Origin: JAVMKJ01 sp031732875
Lineage (GTDB): Bacteria > Pseudomonadota > Gammaproteobacteria > Competibacterales > Competibacteraceae
Length of the DNA: 18,359 bases
Assembly (NCBI GenBank): GCA_031732875.1
Contig: JAVMKL010000234.1
Span: 1 to 18,359 of the forward strand
Reading direction: 5' to 3'
Part shown: positions 7,217 through 14,979 of the stretch, piece by piece
Numbering within the stretch: the first letter of the stretch is position 1
How the letters are laid out: every line of letters starts with the position of its first letter
Translations under genes and position numbers: made by a program
The notes under the pieces: model-generated
What the model saw: the letters and a program-made list of their open reading frames with translations, nothing else
Databases searched by the model: none
What the model was told of the DNA's origin: nothing

Positions 7217-8415
7217 TGAACGAACGCATCGGTGTCGCCATTCTGGGGTCGACCGGCTCGATCGGAGCCAGCACGCTCGACGTGCTGCGGCGCCATGCCG
7301 ACCGTTTCCGGGTAGTGGCCCTGACGGCCAATCGCGATGTCGGGACGCTGTTCGAACAGTGCCTGACTTTCGAGCCCGATTTCGCCGTGATGGCCGATGA
7401 GGATGCGGCCGAGCGGTTGCGGGGCCGGCTGGGGGCGGCGGGCCGCCCGGTCGAGGTGCTGGCCGGGGTGGCGGGGCTGGAGCGGGTCGCGGCCCTGCCC
7501 GAGGCCGGCTACGTCATGGCGGCGATCGTCGGCGCGGCGGGCCTGCTGCCTGCGCTGGCGGCGGCCCGGGCGGGCAAGCGGGTGCTGCTGGCCAACAAGG
7601 AAGCGCTGGTGATGGCCGGGCCGTTGTTCGTGGCGGCGGTGCGCCGGCACGGCGCCGAACTGTTGCCGATCGACAGCGAGCACAACGCCGTCTTTCAATG
7701 TCTGCCGCCACGATTCGCGGCCGAAGGCCTCGATTCGGTCGGGGTTCGGCGCATCCTGCTGACCGGATCCGGCGGACCGTTCCGCGTCACCCCGTTGGAG
7801 CGATTGCCGGACATGACCCCGGAACAGGCCTGCGCTCACCCCAACTGGAACATGGGCCGGAAGATCTCGGTGGATTCCGCCACCATGATGAACAAGGGGC
7901 TGGAGGTCATCGAGGCTCACTGGCTGTTCGCCGCGCCGCCGGAACGAATCGAGGTGGTGGTGCATCCGCAGAGCGTGATCCATTCGATGGTGGAATACCT
8001 GGACGGTTCGGTACTGGCGCAGTTGGGCAACCCCGACATGCGCACGCCGATCGCCCACGCGCTGGCCTGGCCGCGGCGGCTGGCGTCCGGCGTGGCGTTC
8101 CTGGATTTCCCCCGGCTGGCGAAGCTGGAATTTCAGGCCCCGGATTTCGCTCGCTTCCCCTGCTTGCGGCTGGCGTTTGCCGCGCTGGCCGCGGGCGGGA
8201 CCGCGCCGGCGATCCTGAATGCGGCTAACGAGGTGGCCGTGCAGTCCTTCCTCGACCGGCGGATTCGTTACACCGACATTGCCGCCGTGGTCGAACGCGC
8301 CCTGGAACGGATATCCTCGCATGGGGTCGATACGCTGGCGACGATTCTCGCCGACGATGCCCGGGCTCGAACCGCGGCCGGCGAGTGGATCGCGGCGCGA
8401 GAGTCGGAGGTGTGA
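7216..8415 (+). CDS. dxr: 1-deoxy-D-xylulose 5-phosphate reductoisomerase
   Basis: Converts DXP to 2-C-methyl-D-erythritol 4-phosphate with NADPH, the committing step of the MEP isoprenoid pathway, which feeds UppS. 399 residues from ATG 7216 (E. coli 398). The NADPH-binding GSTGSIG is at residues 11-17; the metal and substrate ligands are D153 and E155 (PIDSEHNA) and E230 (SATMMNKGLEVIEAHW, with N226/K227). NKEALV (127-132) and HPNWNMGRKISVDSATMM are intact. No good Shine-Dalgarno precedes the ATG; translation is likely coupled to the preceding 24-codon frame. A GTG at 7201 would add five unconserved residues. The stop is 1 nt before the rseP start. Confidence 0.97.
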   Translation: MNERIGVAILGSTGSIGASTLDVLRRHADRFRVVALTANRDVGTLFEQCLTFEPDFAVMADEDAAERLRGRLGAAGRPVEVLAGVAGLERVAALPEAGYVMAAIVGAAGLLPALAAARAGKRVLLANKEALVMAGPLFVAAVRRHGAELLPIDSEHNAVFQCLPPRFAAEGLDSVGVRRILLTGSGGPFRVTPLERLPDMTPEQACAHPNWNMGRKISVDSATMMNKGLEVIEAHWLFAAPPERIEVVVHPQSVIHSMVEYLDGSVLAQLGNPDMRTPIAHALAWPRRLASGVAFLDFPRLAKLEFQAPDFARFPCLRLAFAALAAGGTAPAILNAANEVAVQSFLDRRIRYTDIAAVVERALERISSHGVDTLATILADDARARTAAGEWIAARESEV

Positions 8416-8416
8416 G

Positions 8417-9781
8417 GTGAGCAATTCGCTGATTTCGTTACTGGCCTTGATCGTCACGCTGGGGGTGCTGATCACGGTCCACGAGTTCGGTCATTTTTGG
8501 GTGGCGCGCCGGCTGGGGGTGAAGGTCCTGCGGTTTTCCGTCGGCTTCGGCCGGCCGCTCTGGCTGCGGCGGGGTCGGGATGGCGTGGAGTACGTCGTCG
8601 CCGCGCTGCCTCTGGGCGGGTACGTAAAGATGCTGGACGAGCGGGAGGGCGAGGTGCCCCCGACCGAACTGGCGCTGGCCTTCAACCGCCAGCCGGTGCG
8701 TTCCCGGATCGCCATCGTGCTGGCCGGCCCCCTGTTCAACTTTTTGTTCGCCATTCTCGCCTACAGTCTCATGTTCGTGGTCGGCGTGCCGGGGACCAAA
8801 CCCCTGCTGGACGATCCCGTGCCCCGATCGCTGGCCGAGGCGGCCGGTTTTCGCAAGGGCGATCTCATCCTCGCGGTCGACGGCAAGCCTACCCCAACCC
8901 TGAGCACGGTCATGCTGGCCCTGGTCGACCGTGCCATGACTGGGGAAACCATCGCGATCCAGGTTCGAGATACCGATGACCGGACCCGGATTCGGCTGCT
9001 GGACGCGAGCGGCACCCAGGATTTCAGCGGTGAGGCGATGGTGTTCGACCGGGTGGGGCTGGTCCCGTGGCGGCCGGTATTGCCGGCGGTGGTGGGCCAA
9101 GTCGTATCCGGCGGCGCGGCGGAGCGGGCCGGCTTGCGGCCGGGCGATCGCATCGTGCTGGCCGGGGAGGAACCGATCGTGGACTGGCAGCAATGGCGGA
9201 ACGTCATCGAACGCCATCCGGGCACTCCCTTCAACGTGCGGATCGAGCGCGACGGCGCCGAGCGGACGCTGGAACTCATTCCTGACAGCCGGGAAACCGG
9301 TCAGGGCAAACGGGTCGGCTTCGTCGGGGCCGTCGCCGAAGTGCCCGAGGACCTCGCCCAACAGTTGCGGGTCGTGGTACGTTATGGACCCTTGGAGGCC
9401 GTGGCCGAGGGGATCGGCAAAACCTGGGACATGTCGCTGCTGACCCTGCGCATGCTGGGTCGGATGCTGGTCGGTAAGGCGTCCCTGGAAAATCTCAGCG
9501 GGCCGTTGACCATCGCCCAGTTCGCCGGTCAGGCGGCGAGCGCCGGCTTGCTGGCGTTCCTGTCCCTGCTGGCGCTGGTGAGCGTCAGTCTGGGCGTTTT
9601 AAACCTGTTGCCGGTGCCGGTGCTGGACGGCGGCCACCTGCTGTACTACCTGATCGAACTGATCAAGGGCAGCCCGTTGTCGGAAACGCTGCAGAGCCTG
9701 GGACAGCGGGTTGGAATCGTCGTATTGCTGTTGTTGATGGGATTGGCCCTGTTCAATGATTTCAATCGTCTCCTGGGGTAA
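8417..9781 (+). CDS. rseP: Site-2 intramembrane metalloprotease RseP
   Basis: Inner-membrane zinc protease that cuts RseA after DegS and so releases sigmaE in envelope stress; it also clears remnant signal peptides. The GTG at 8417 with GGAGGTG at 8406-8412 gives 454 residues (E. coli 450). HEFGH in the first membrane segment has H22, E23 and H26 at the same numbers as E. coli; the second zinc site is NLLPVPVLDGGH with D404. Two PDZ domains lie between about 110 and 310, the second with the GLRPGDRIV carboxylate-loop region. Four membrane segments are expected. The frame is open upstream inside dxr, but that part is a shadow. bamA follows after 36 nt. Confidence 0.96.
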   Translation: MSNSLISLLALIVTLGVLITVHEFGHFWVARRLGVKVLRFSVGFGRPLWLRRGRDGVEYVVAALPLGGYVKMLDEREGEVPPTELALAFNRQPVRSRIAIVLAGPLFNFLFAILAYSLMFVVGVPGTKPLLDDPVPRSLAEAAGFRKGDLILAVDGKPTPTLSTVMLALVDRAMTGETIAIQVRDTDDRTRIRLLDASGTQDFSGEAMVFDRVGLVPWRPVLPAVVGQVVSGGAAERAGLRPGDRIVLAGEEPIVDWQQWRNVIERHPGTPFNVRIERDGAERTLELIPDSRETGQGKRVGFVGAVAEVPEDLAQQLRVVVRYGPLEAVAEGIGKTWDMSLLTLRMLGRMLVGKASLENLSGPLTIAQFAGQAASAGLLAFLSLLALVSVSLGVLNLLPVPVLDGGHLLYYLIELIKGSPLSETLQSLGQRVGIVVLLLLMGLALFNDFNRLLG

Positions 9782-9817
9782 GAGCCACCGCCCCTGGCCT
9801 GGGGTAACCACGTACCT

Positions 9818-12106
9818 ATGAAATTGCATCGCTGTCTGATCTTCTCTCTTGGCCTGCTGGTCGCGGTAGCCGGGGCGCGCGCCGCCGAGTTCGTCGTGCG
9901 GGATATTCAGGTCGAAGGCCTGCAACGCATTTCCGCCGGTACCGTGTTCAACTACCTGCCGGTGCAAGTGGGCTCGTCCATTTCGGAGAAGGACTATCCG
10001 GAGATCATCCGCGCGTTGTTCAAGACCGGTTTCTTCACCGACGTCAGTCTGGAGCGCAAGGGCAACGTCCTGGTCGTGACCGTCACCGAACGGCCGGCCA
10101 TCGCCGAGGTGCGGATCACCGGCAACAAGGACATCAGCACCGAGGATCTCCAGAAATCGCTGAAGGAAGTGGGGCTGGCGGAAGGACGGGTGTTCGACCG
10201 CTCGCTGCTCGACAAGGTGGAGCAGGAACTGTTGCGGCAATACTACAGTCGCGGTCGGTACGCCGCGCAGGTCAAGAGCCAAGTGCAGCCCCTGGAGCGG
10301 AATCGAGTCGCCATCACCCTCGATATCTCGGAAGGCGCGGTGGCGAGCATCGCCCAGATCAACATCGTCGGCAACAAGGCCTTTACCGAGAAGGAACTGC
10401 AAGGCCTGCTGCAATCGTCCACGCCGGGCTGGTTTTCCTTTTTCACCAAGGACGATCAGTATTCCAAGCAGAAGCTGGCGGCGGACATCGAGACCTTGCG
10501 TTCCTTCTATCTAGACCGAGGCTATCTCAAGTTTAACGTCGATTCCACCCAGGTCTCGATCACGCCGGACAAGGAGGATGTCTACATCACCATCAACGTG
10601 ACCGAGGGCGAGCCCTACACCATCCAGGACGTGCGGCTGGCCGGAGATTTCGGCGTCGTCCAGGAGCAGGAACTGCGGCAGCTGATCACTCTCGAACCAG
10701 GCCAGACCTTCTCGCGCGCCAGGATCGCCGAGATCACCAAGAAGATCGGCGAGCGCTTGGGAGAAGAGGGCTACGCCTTCGCCAACATCAACACCGTGCC
10801 CCAGGTGGACGACGAAAACCACAAGGTAGGCCTGACCTTCATGATCGATCCCGGCAAGCGGGTTTACGTGCGACGCGTCAATTTCCAGGGTAACACCAAG
10901 ACCCAGGACGAAGTGCTGCGCCGGGAGATGCGGCAATCGGAAGGATCGTGGTTCTCGACCAAGGATCTCAACCGTTCCAAGACGCGCCTGCAACGCCTGG
11001 ATTATCTGGAAAGCGTCAACGTCGAAACGCCGGCCGTGCCCGGCGCCAGCGATCAGGTGGACGTCAACTACACCATCGTCGAACGGCCGTCGGGCAGCCT
11101 CATGTTCGGCATCGGCTACGGCCAGGAATCGGGCCTGTTGCTGAATGCCAGCGTGACCCAGAACAATTTCCTCGGCACGGGCAACCAACTGGCCCTGGTG
11201 CTGAACAACAGCGACGCCGGCCAGAACTACAGCTTCACCTTCAACAATCCCTATTACACCCTGGATGGCGTGAGCCTTGGGTTCAGGGCCTTTTACCAGA
11301 ATATCGATACCGCCGAACTCAACACGGCCAACTATATTCGGAACGCCGCCGGTGCCCAAGTCCTTTTCGGATTCCCGCTGAACGAGTTCGACACGCTGCG
11401 GCTGAGTCCCGGATACCAGCATATCTGGATCGACACGACCAGCGGAACGCCGATCGAAATTTACGAATATCTCCGCGAGAACGGCGACACCTACGATCAG
11501 TTCACCCTGGACGCCAGTTGGGCGCGCGACAGCCGCGACCGGACCATTTTTCCGACCAGCGGCGGCTTGAACCAGGTCGTGGGACAACTCGCCCTTCCGG
11601 GGAGCACCGCGGAATTCTATAAATTGGGTGCGCGGAGCGTTTACTATCTCCCGCTGACCCGCTGGCTGACCTGGTCGATCGGCGGTGAAGTCGGTTATGG
11701 CGACGGTTACGGCAATTCCGACGGGCTGCCGTTTTTCGAAAACTATTACGCGGGGGGGCTGCGTTCGGTGCGGGGTTGGAAAGCGAATACCCTGGGTCCT
11801 CGCTACAGCAACGACGAACCCAGCGGCGGTGCGTTCAAGACCGTCGCCAGCACCCAAATGATCCTGCCCGTGCCGTTCCTGGAGAAATCCGAGAACGTGC
11901 GGGTGGCGGCCTTCTTCGATATCGGCAACGTATTCGCGACCCCGAGCGATTTCGATGCCAACGAGTTGCGCTATTCGGTCGGCTTGACGGGGTTGTGGAT
12001 CTCGCCGCTCGGACCGATCGTGTTGAGCGTCGCCGCTCCGCTCAACGAACAATCCGGCGACGAGACGGAAATTTTCCAGTTTTCCTTTGGCGTGCCGCTC
12101 AATTGA
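9818..12106 (+). CDS. bamA: Outer membrane protein assembly factor BamA
   Basis: Central Omp85-family subunit of the BAM complex, which folds and inserts beta-barrel proteins into the outer membrane. 762 residues, shorter than E. coli (810), mainly in barrel loops. A signal peptide (MKLHRCLIFSLGLLVAVAGA) with cleavage near ARA-AEF is followed by five POTRA domains (about 23-420) and a C-terminal 16-strand barrel (about 425-762). The loop-6 motif is VRGW at 651-654, where VRGF/Y is usual; the invariant Arg (R652) is kept. The protein ends FQFSFGVPLN, without the terminal aromatic residue seen in most outer-membrane barrels. The ribosome site is weak (GGGGT 9801-9805). Confidence 0.96.
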   Translation: MKLHRCLIFSLGLLVAVAGARAAEFVVRDIQVEGLQRISAGTVFNYLPVQVGSSISEKDYPEIIRALFKTGFFTDVSLERKGNVLVVTVTERPAIAEVRITGNKDISTEDLQKSLKEVGLAEGRVFDRSLLDKVEQELLRQYYSRGRYAAQVKSQVQPLERNRVAITLDISEGAVASIAQINIVGNKAFTEKELQGLLQSSTPGWFSFFTKDDQYSKQKLAADIETLRSFYLDRGYLKFNVDSTQVSITPDKEDVYITINVTEGEPYTIQDVRLAGDFGVVQEQELRQLITLEPGQTFSRARIAEITKKIGERLGEEGYAFANINTVPQVDDENHKVGLTFMIDPGKRVYVRRVNFQGNTKTQDEVLRREMRQSEGSWFSTKDLNRSKTRLQRLDYLESVNVETPAVPGASDQVDVNYTIVERPSGSLMFGIGYGQESGLLLNASVTQNNFLGTGNQLALVLNNSDAGQNYSFTFNNPYYTLDGVSLGFRAFYQNIDTAELNTANYIRNAAGAQVLFGFPLNEFDTLRLSPGYQHIWIDTTSGTPIEIYEYLRENGDTYDQFTLDASWARDSRDRTIFPTSGGLNQVVGQLALPGSTAEFYKLGARSVYYLPLTRWLTWSIGGEVGYGDGYGNSDGLPFFENYYAGGLRSVRGWKANTLGPRYSNDEPSGGAFKTVASTQMILPVPFLEKSENVRVAAFFDIGNVFATPSDFDANELRYSVGLTGLWISPLGPIVLSVAAPLNEQSGDETEIFQFSFGVPLN

Positions 12107-12182
12107 TGGATGCCGGACCCCGGGATGGGTATTTTGATCTCTTTGTGTTTGTTCGCAATTTTCTGCCTGTGGAGGTAATCGA

Positions 12183-12692
12183 GTGAAGCTCATGCATAAG
12201 CTGTTGATCGCGGCGGCCCTGGCGTTGCCCCTTTCTCTGGCGCAGGCGGCCGACGTGAAAATCGGCTACGTCAGCATCGCCAAGATCCTGAATAGCTCGC
12301 CGCAGGCCGAGGCGGCCAGCAAGCGGTTGGAGCAGGAATTCGCGCCGCGGAAGAAGGGCCTGGATGAGGCGCTGAAGTCGCTGCGCAAGCAGGAGGAGAA
12401 GCTGGCCAAGGATGGAGCGGTGATGAGCGACAGCCAGCGCCGCAATCTGGAAAACGACATCCGCAACCAGGCGCGGGAACTCAAGCGGACCAGCGACGAG
12501 TTCCGGGAAGACTTCAATCTGCGCCGCAACGAGGAACTGGGTAAATTCCAAAAGCAGGTGCTGGACGTGATCAACAACGTTGCCAAGGAGGAGGGCTTCG
12601 ATCTGGTCATCAACGATCAGGCCACGTTGTATGCCAGCTCGCAGGTGGATGTCACCGACAAGGTTCTCAAGCGTCTGACAGCCGCCAAGTAA
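12183..12692 (+). CDS. skp: Periplasmic chaperone Skp/OmpH
   Basis: Trimeric 'jellyfish' chaperone that holds unfolded outer-membrane proteins in the periplasm and delivers them to BAM. 169 residues from GTG 12183, chosen because GGAGGT (12171-12176) is 6 nt away; an ATG at 12192 would be 15 nt away. Signal peptide with a hydrophobic core (LLIAAALALPLSLAQA) and cleavage before ADVKIGYV. The mature part opens with the family strand VKIGYVSIAKILNSSP, then a long charged coiled-coil (about residues 45-125) forming the tentacles, and closes with EEGFDLVIND and a C-terminal strand. It lies 76 nt after bamA and 7 nt before lpxD. Confidence 0.94.
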   Translation: MKLMHKLLIAAALALPLSLAQAADVKIGYVSIAKILNSSPQAEAASKRLEQEFAPRKKGLDEALKSLRKQEEKLAKDGAVMSDSQRRNLENDIRNQARELKRTSDEFREDFNLRRNEELGKFQKQVLDVINNVAKEEGFDLVINDQATLYASSQVDVTDKVLKRLTAAK

Positions 12693-12699
12693 AGCCGAC

Positions 12700-13734
12700 A
12701 TGACCACGCTGGGTGAGATCGCCGCGGCAACCGGCGCCCGCCTGCAAGGGTGCGACGCCGCGACGGTCATCACCGGGGTGGCGCCCCTGAACAGCGCGGA
12801 ACCCGAGCAACTCAGCTTTCTCACTCATTCCCGCTATCGCTCGTTTCTAACGGGCACGCGGGCGGCGGCCGTGATCGTTTCGCCCGGGGACGCCGCGGAT
12901 TGCCCGGTGCCGGCCCTGGTCGCTCCCAATCCGCACGTCGCCTACGCGCGCGCCGCGGCGTTGTTCGAGCCGGCCGCCGAGCCGCGGTGGGGCATTCATC
13001 CCACGGCCTGGGTCAGTCCGCTGGCGAGCATAGCCGCCGATGCCTGGATCGGTCCCCATTGCACGGTGGAGGCGGGAGCGGTCATCGCGGCCGGCGTGAT
13101 CGTGGGCCCCAACTGCGTGATCGGAGAACGGGCCGTGCTTGAAGCGGGAACCCGACTGGTGGCCCAGGTGACGATTTGCCACCGGGTCCGGCTGGGTTGC
13201 CGGGTGTTGGTGCATCCGGGGGCGGTGATCGGCAGCGACGGTTTCGGTCTGGCCCTCGACCGCGATGGCCGTTGGCTCAAGATCCCCCAACTCGGTGGCG
13301 TCCGCATCGGCGACGATGTCGAGATCGGCGCCAATACCACTATCGACCGCGGCGCCTTGGAAGATACCGTGATCGAGGAGGGGGTCAAGCTGGACAACCA
13401 GATTCAAGTGGCTCACAACGTCCGCATCGGAGCCCACAGTGCCTTGGCCGGCTGCGTCGGCATCGCCGGCAGCGCCCGGATCGGCCGCCATTGCATGCTG
13501 GGCGGCGGAGTCGGCATCGCCGGTCATCTGGATATCGCCGACCACGTGCAGATTACCGGCATGTCGCTGGTGACCAAGTCCATCACCGAGCCGGGCGTCT
13601 ACTCCTCCGGGCTGGCGGTCGAGCCGAACCGGCTCTGGAATCGGATCAGTGCCCGCCTGCGCCGGCTGGACGAGGTGTTTCGGCGGCTGAGTGCCCTGGA
13701 AAGAAGAACCCACAATCGAGACGGCTCCATTTGA
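12700..13734 (+). CDS. lpxD: UDP-3-O-(3-hydroxyacyl)glucosamine N-acyltransferase LpxD
   Basis: Third enzyme of lipid A synthesis: transfers a 3-hydroxyacyl chain from ACP to the 2-amino group of UDP-3-O-acyl-glucosamine. 344 residues (E. coli 341). An N-terminal uridine-binding domain (1 to about 100) is followed by a left-handed beta-helix of hexapeptide repeats such as VSPLAS, IAADAW, IGPHCT, VEAGAV, and a C-terminal helix. The catalytic His is H239 in NQIQVAHNVRIG, the same number as in E. coli; GSDGFG (178-183) is also typical. No Shine-Dalgarno is visible; coupling to skp, 7 nt upstream, is likely. Confidence 0.97.
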   Translation: MTTLGEIAAATGARLQGCDAATVITGVAPLNSAEPEQLSFLTHSRYRSFLTGTRAAAVIVSPGDAADCPVPALVAPNPHVAYARAAALFEPAAEPRWGIHPTAWVSPLASIAADAWIGPHCTVEAGAVIAAGVIVGPNCVIGERAVLEAGTRLVAQVTICHRVRLGCRVLVHPGAVIGSDGFGLALDRDGRWLKIPQLGGVRIGDDVEIGANTTIDRGALEDTVIEEGVKLDNQIQVAHNVRIGAHSALAGCVGIAGSARIGRHCMLGGGVGIAGHLDIADHVQITGMSLVTKSITEPGVYSSGLAVEPNRLWNRISARLRRLDEVFRRLSALERRTHNRDGSI

Positions 13735-13756
13735 AGGGGACAAGGCTTTGGAATCG

Positions 13757-14197
13757 ATGGAAATCAAGGAAATACTGGAATACCTGCCACATCGTTATCC
13801 GTTTCTGCTGATCGATCGCGTGCTGGCGATCGAGCCGGGACGATCGCTGGCCGGTCTCAAGAACGTCACTTTCAACGAACCCTTCTTTCTGGGGCATTTT
13901 CCGCAACGGCCGATCATGCCCGGCGTGCTGATCCTGGAGGCGCTGGCGCAGGCGACGGGAATCCTTGCGTTCAAGAGCGAAGGCGAGAAACCCGACCATC
14001 ACTCCATGTACTACCTGGTGGGCGTCGATAACGCCCGGTTCAAGCGACCGGTCGAGCCGGGCGACCAGTTGATTCTGGAGGTTCGGCTGGACCGCATCAA
14101 GCGCGGGATCGGCAAGTTCGCGGGCGAAGCCAAGGTGGATGGTCAATTGGTGGCGACCGCCGATCTGATGTGCGCCAAACGGGACATCGACCTGTGA
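13757..14197 (+). CDS. fabZ: 3-hydroxyacyl-ACP dehydratase FabZ
   Basis: Dehydrates 3-hydroxyacyl-ACP in fatty acid elongation and so competes with LpxA and LpxD for the same substrates. From ATG 13757 the product is 146 residues (E. coli 151), starting MEIKEILEYLPHRYPF. The hot-dog fold active site is complete: H47 in GHFPQRPIMPG and E61 in LILEALAQATG, 14 residues apart as in the family. A TTG at 13748 sits at better spacing from AGGGGAC (13734-13740) and would add MES; a GTG at 13691 lies inside lpxD and is unlikely. The end overlaps lpxA by 4 bp. Confidence 0.96.
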   Translation: MEIKEILEYLPHRYPFLLIDRVLAIEPGRSLAGLKNVTFNEPFFLGHFPQRPIMPGVLILEALAQATGILAFKSEGEKPDHHSMYYLVGVDNARFKRPVEPGDQLILEVRLDRIKRGIGKFAGEAKVDGQLVATADLMCAKRDIDL

Positions 14198-14967
14198 TCG
14201 ATCCGCGCGCCGTGGTGGACCCATCCGCCCGATTGGCCCCGGACGTGACCGTGGGGCCTTTCTCGATCATCGGCGCGGAAGTGGAGGTTGCGGCCGGCAC
14301 CTGGATCGGCCCGCACGTGGTGATTCAGGGACCGACCCGGATCGGCCGCGACAACCGCATTTATCAATTCGTCTCGTTGGGCGAAATTCCACAGGACAAG
14401 AAGTACGGTGGCGAGCCGACCCGACTGGAGATCGGCGACCGCAACACCATCCGCGAGTTCGTGACCATCAACCGCGGCACGGTGCAGGACGCCGGACTGA
14501 CCCGCCTGGGTCACGACAACTGGATCATGGCCTACGTTCACATCGCCCACGACTGCGTGGTCGGCGACCGAACCATCTTTGCCAACGGGGCGTCGCTGGC
14601 CGGGCACGTTCACGTCGAGGACGACGTGGTGCTGGGGGGGTTCGCCCTGGTTTATCAGTTCACTCGGCTGGGCGCGCACAGTTTTTGCGGCTTCGCCTGC
14701 GGAGTGCATCGAGACGTTCCACCGTATGTGACGGTCGCCGGCTACCGTGCCGAACCGTATGGAATCAACGCCGAGGGACTGCGCCGCCGGGGGTTTGCCG
14801 ACGAGGAAATCCAGGCGATTCGCCGGGCCTACAAGGCAGTCTATCGCGCCAATCTGCGGCTGGAGGAAGCGGTCGCAAAGGTGCGGGACATGACCGCGGA
14901 ATGGCCGCGCTTGCAAATCCTGGCTGATTTTCTGGCGGCGCCCTCGCGTAACGGCATCGTCCGCTAG
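14194..14967 (+). CDS. lpxA: UDP-N-acetylglucosamine acyltransferase LpxA
   Basis: First enzyme of lipid A synthesis: transfers 3-hydroxyacyl from ACP to the 3-OH of UDP-GlcNAc. The GTG at 14194 overlaps the fabZ TGA (GTGA) and gives MIDPRAVVDPSARLAP, aligned with the family start; 257 residues (E. coli 262). Left-handed beta-helix repeats cover about 1-185 and a helical domain the rest. The catalytic base is H119 in YVHIAHDCVVG (E. coli H125). Two changes stand out by alignment with E. coli: Y154 in VYQF where H160 (VHQF) is usual, and F167 in HSFCGFACG where the chain-length ruler G173 lies. The bulky Phe suggests a shorter hydroxyacyl chain than C14. Confidence 0.97.
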   Translation: MIDPRAVVDPSARLAPDVTVGPFSIIGAEVEVAAGTWIGPHVVIQGPTRIGRDNRIYQFVSLGEIPQDKKYGGEPTRLEIGDRNTIREFVTINRGTVQDAGLTRLGHDNWIMAYVHIAHDCVVGDRTIFANGASLAGHVHVEDDVVLGGFALVYQFTRLGAHSFCGFACGVHRDVPPYVTVAGYRAEPYGINAEGLRRRGFADEEIQAIRRAYKAVYRANLRLEEAVAKVRDMTAEWPRLQILADFLAAPSRNGIVR

Positions 14968-14979
14968 GGTCCGCCGGTC

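Noticed and set aside
8219..8416. 66-codon upstream extension of rseP inside dxr
   Set aside because: The GTG at 8417 has a strong Shine-Dalgarno and reproduces the E. coli numbering of the HEFGH motif.
6844..8475. 543-codon minus-strand open frame opposite cdsA/dxr
   Set aside because: Antisense shadow; rich in Arg, His, Gln and Pro, as expected from reversed GC-rich codons.
12107..12182. Possible promoter in the AT-rich gap before skp
   Set aside because: No convincing -35/-10 pair or sigmaE-type element could be placed; only the GGAGGT ribosome site is clear.
10511..12193. 560-codon minus-strand open frame opposite bamA
   Set aside because: Very long, but its residues match no family and it runs opposite an intact BamA with signal peptide, POTRA and barrel motifs. 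High-GC genes often leave such antisense frames open.
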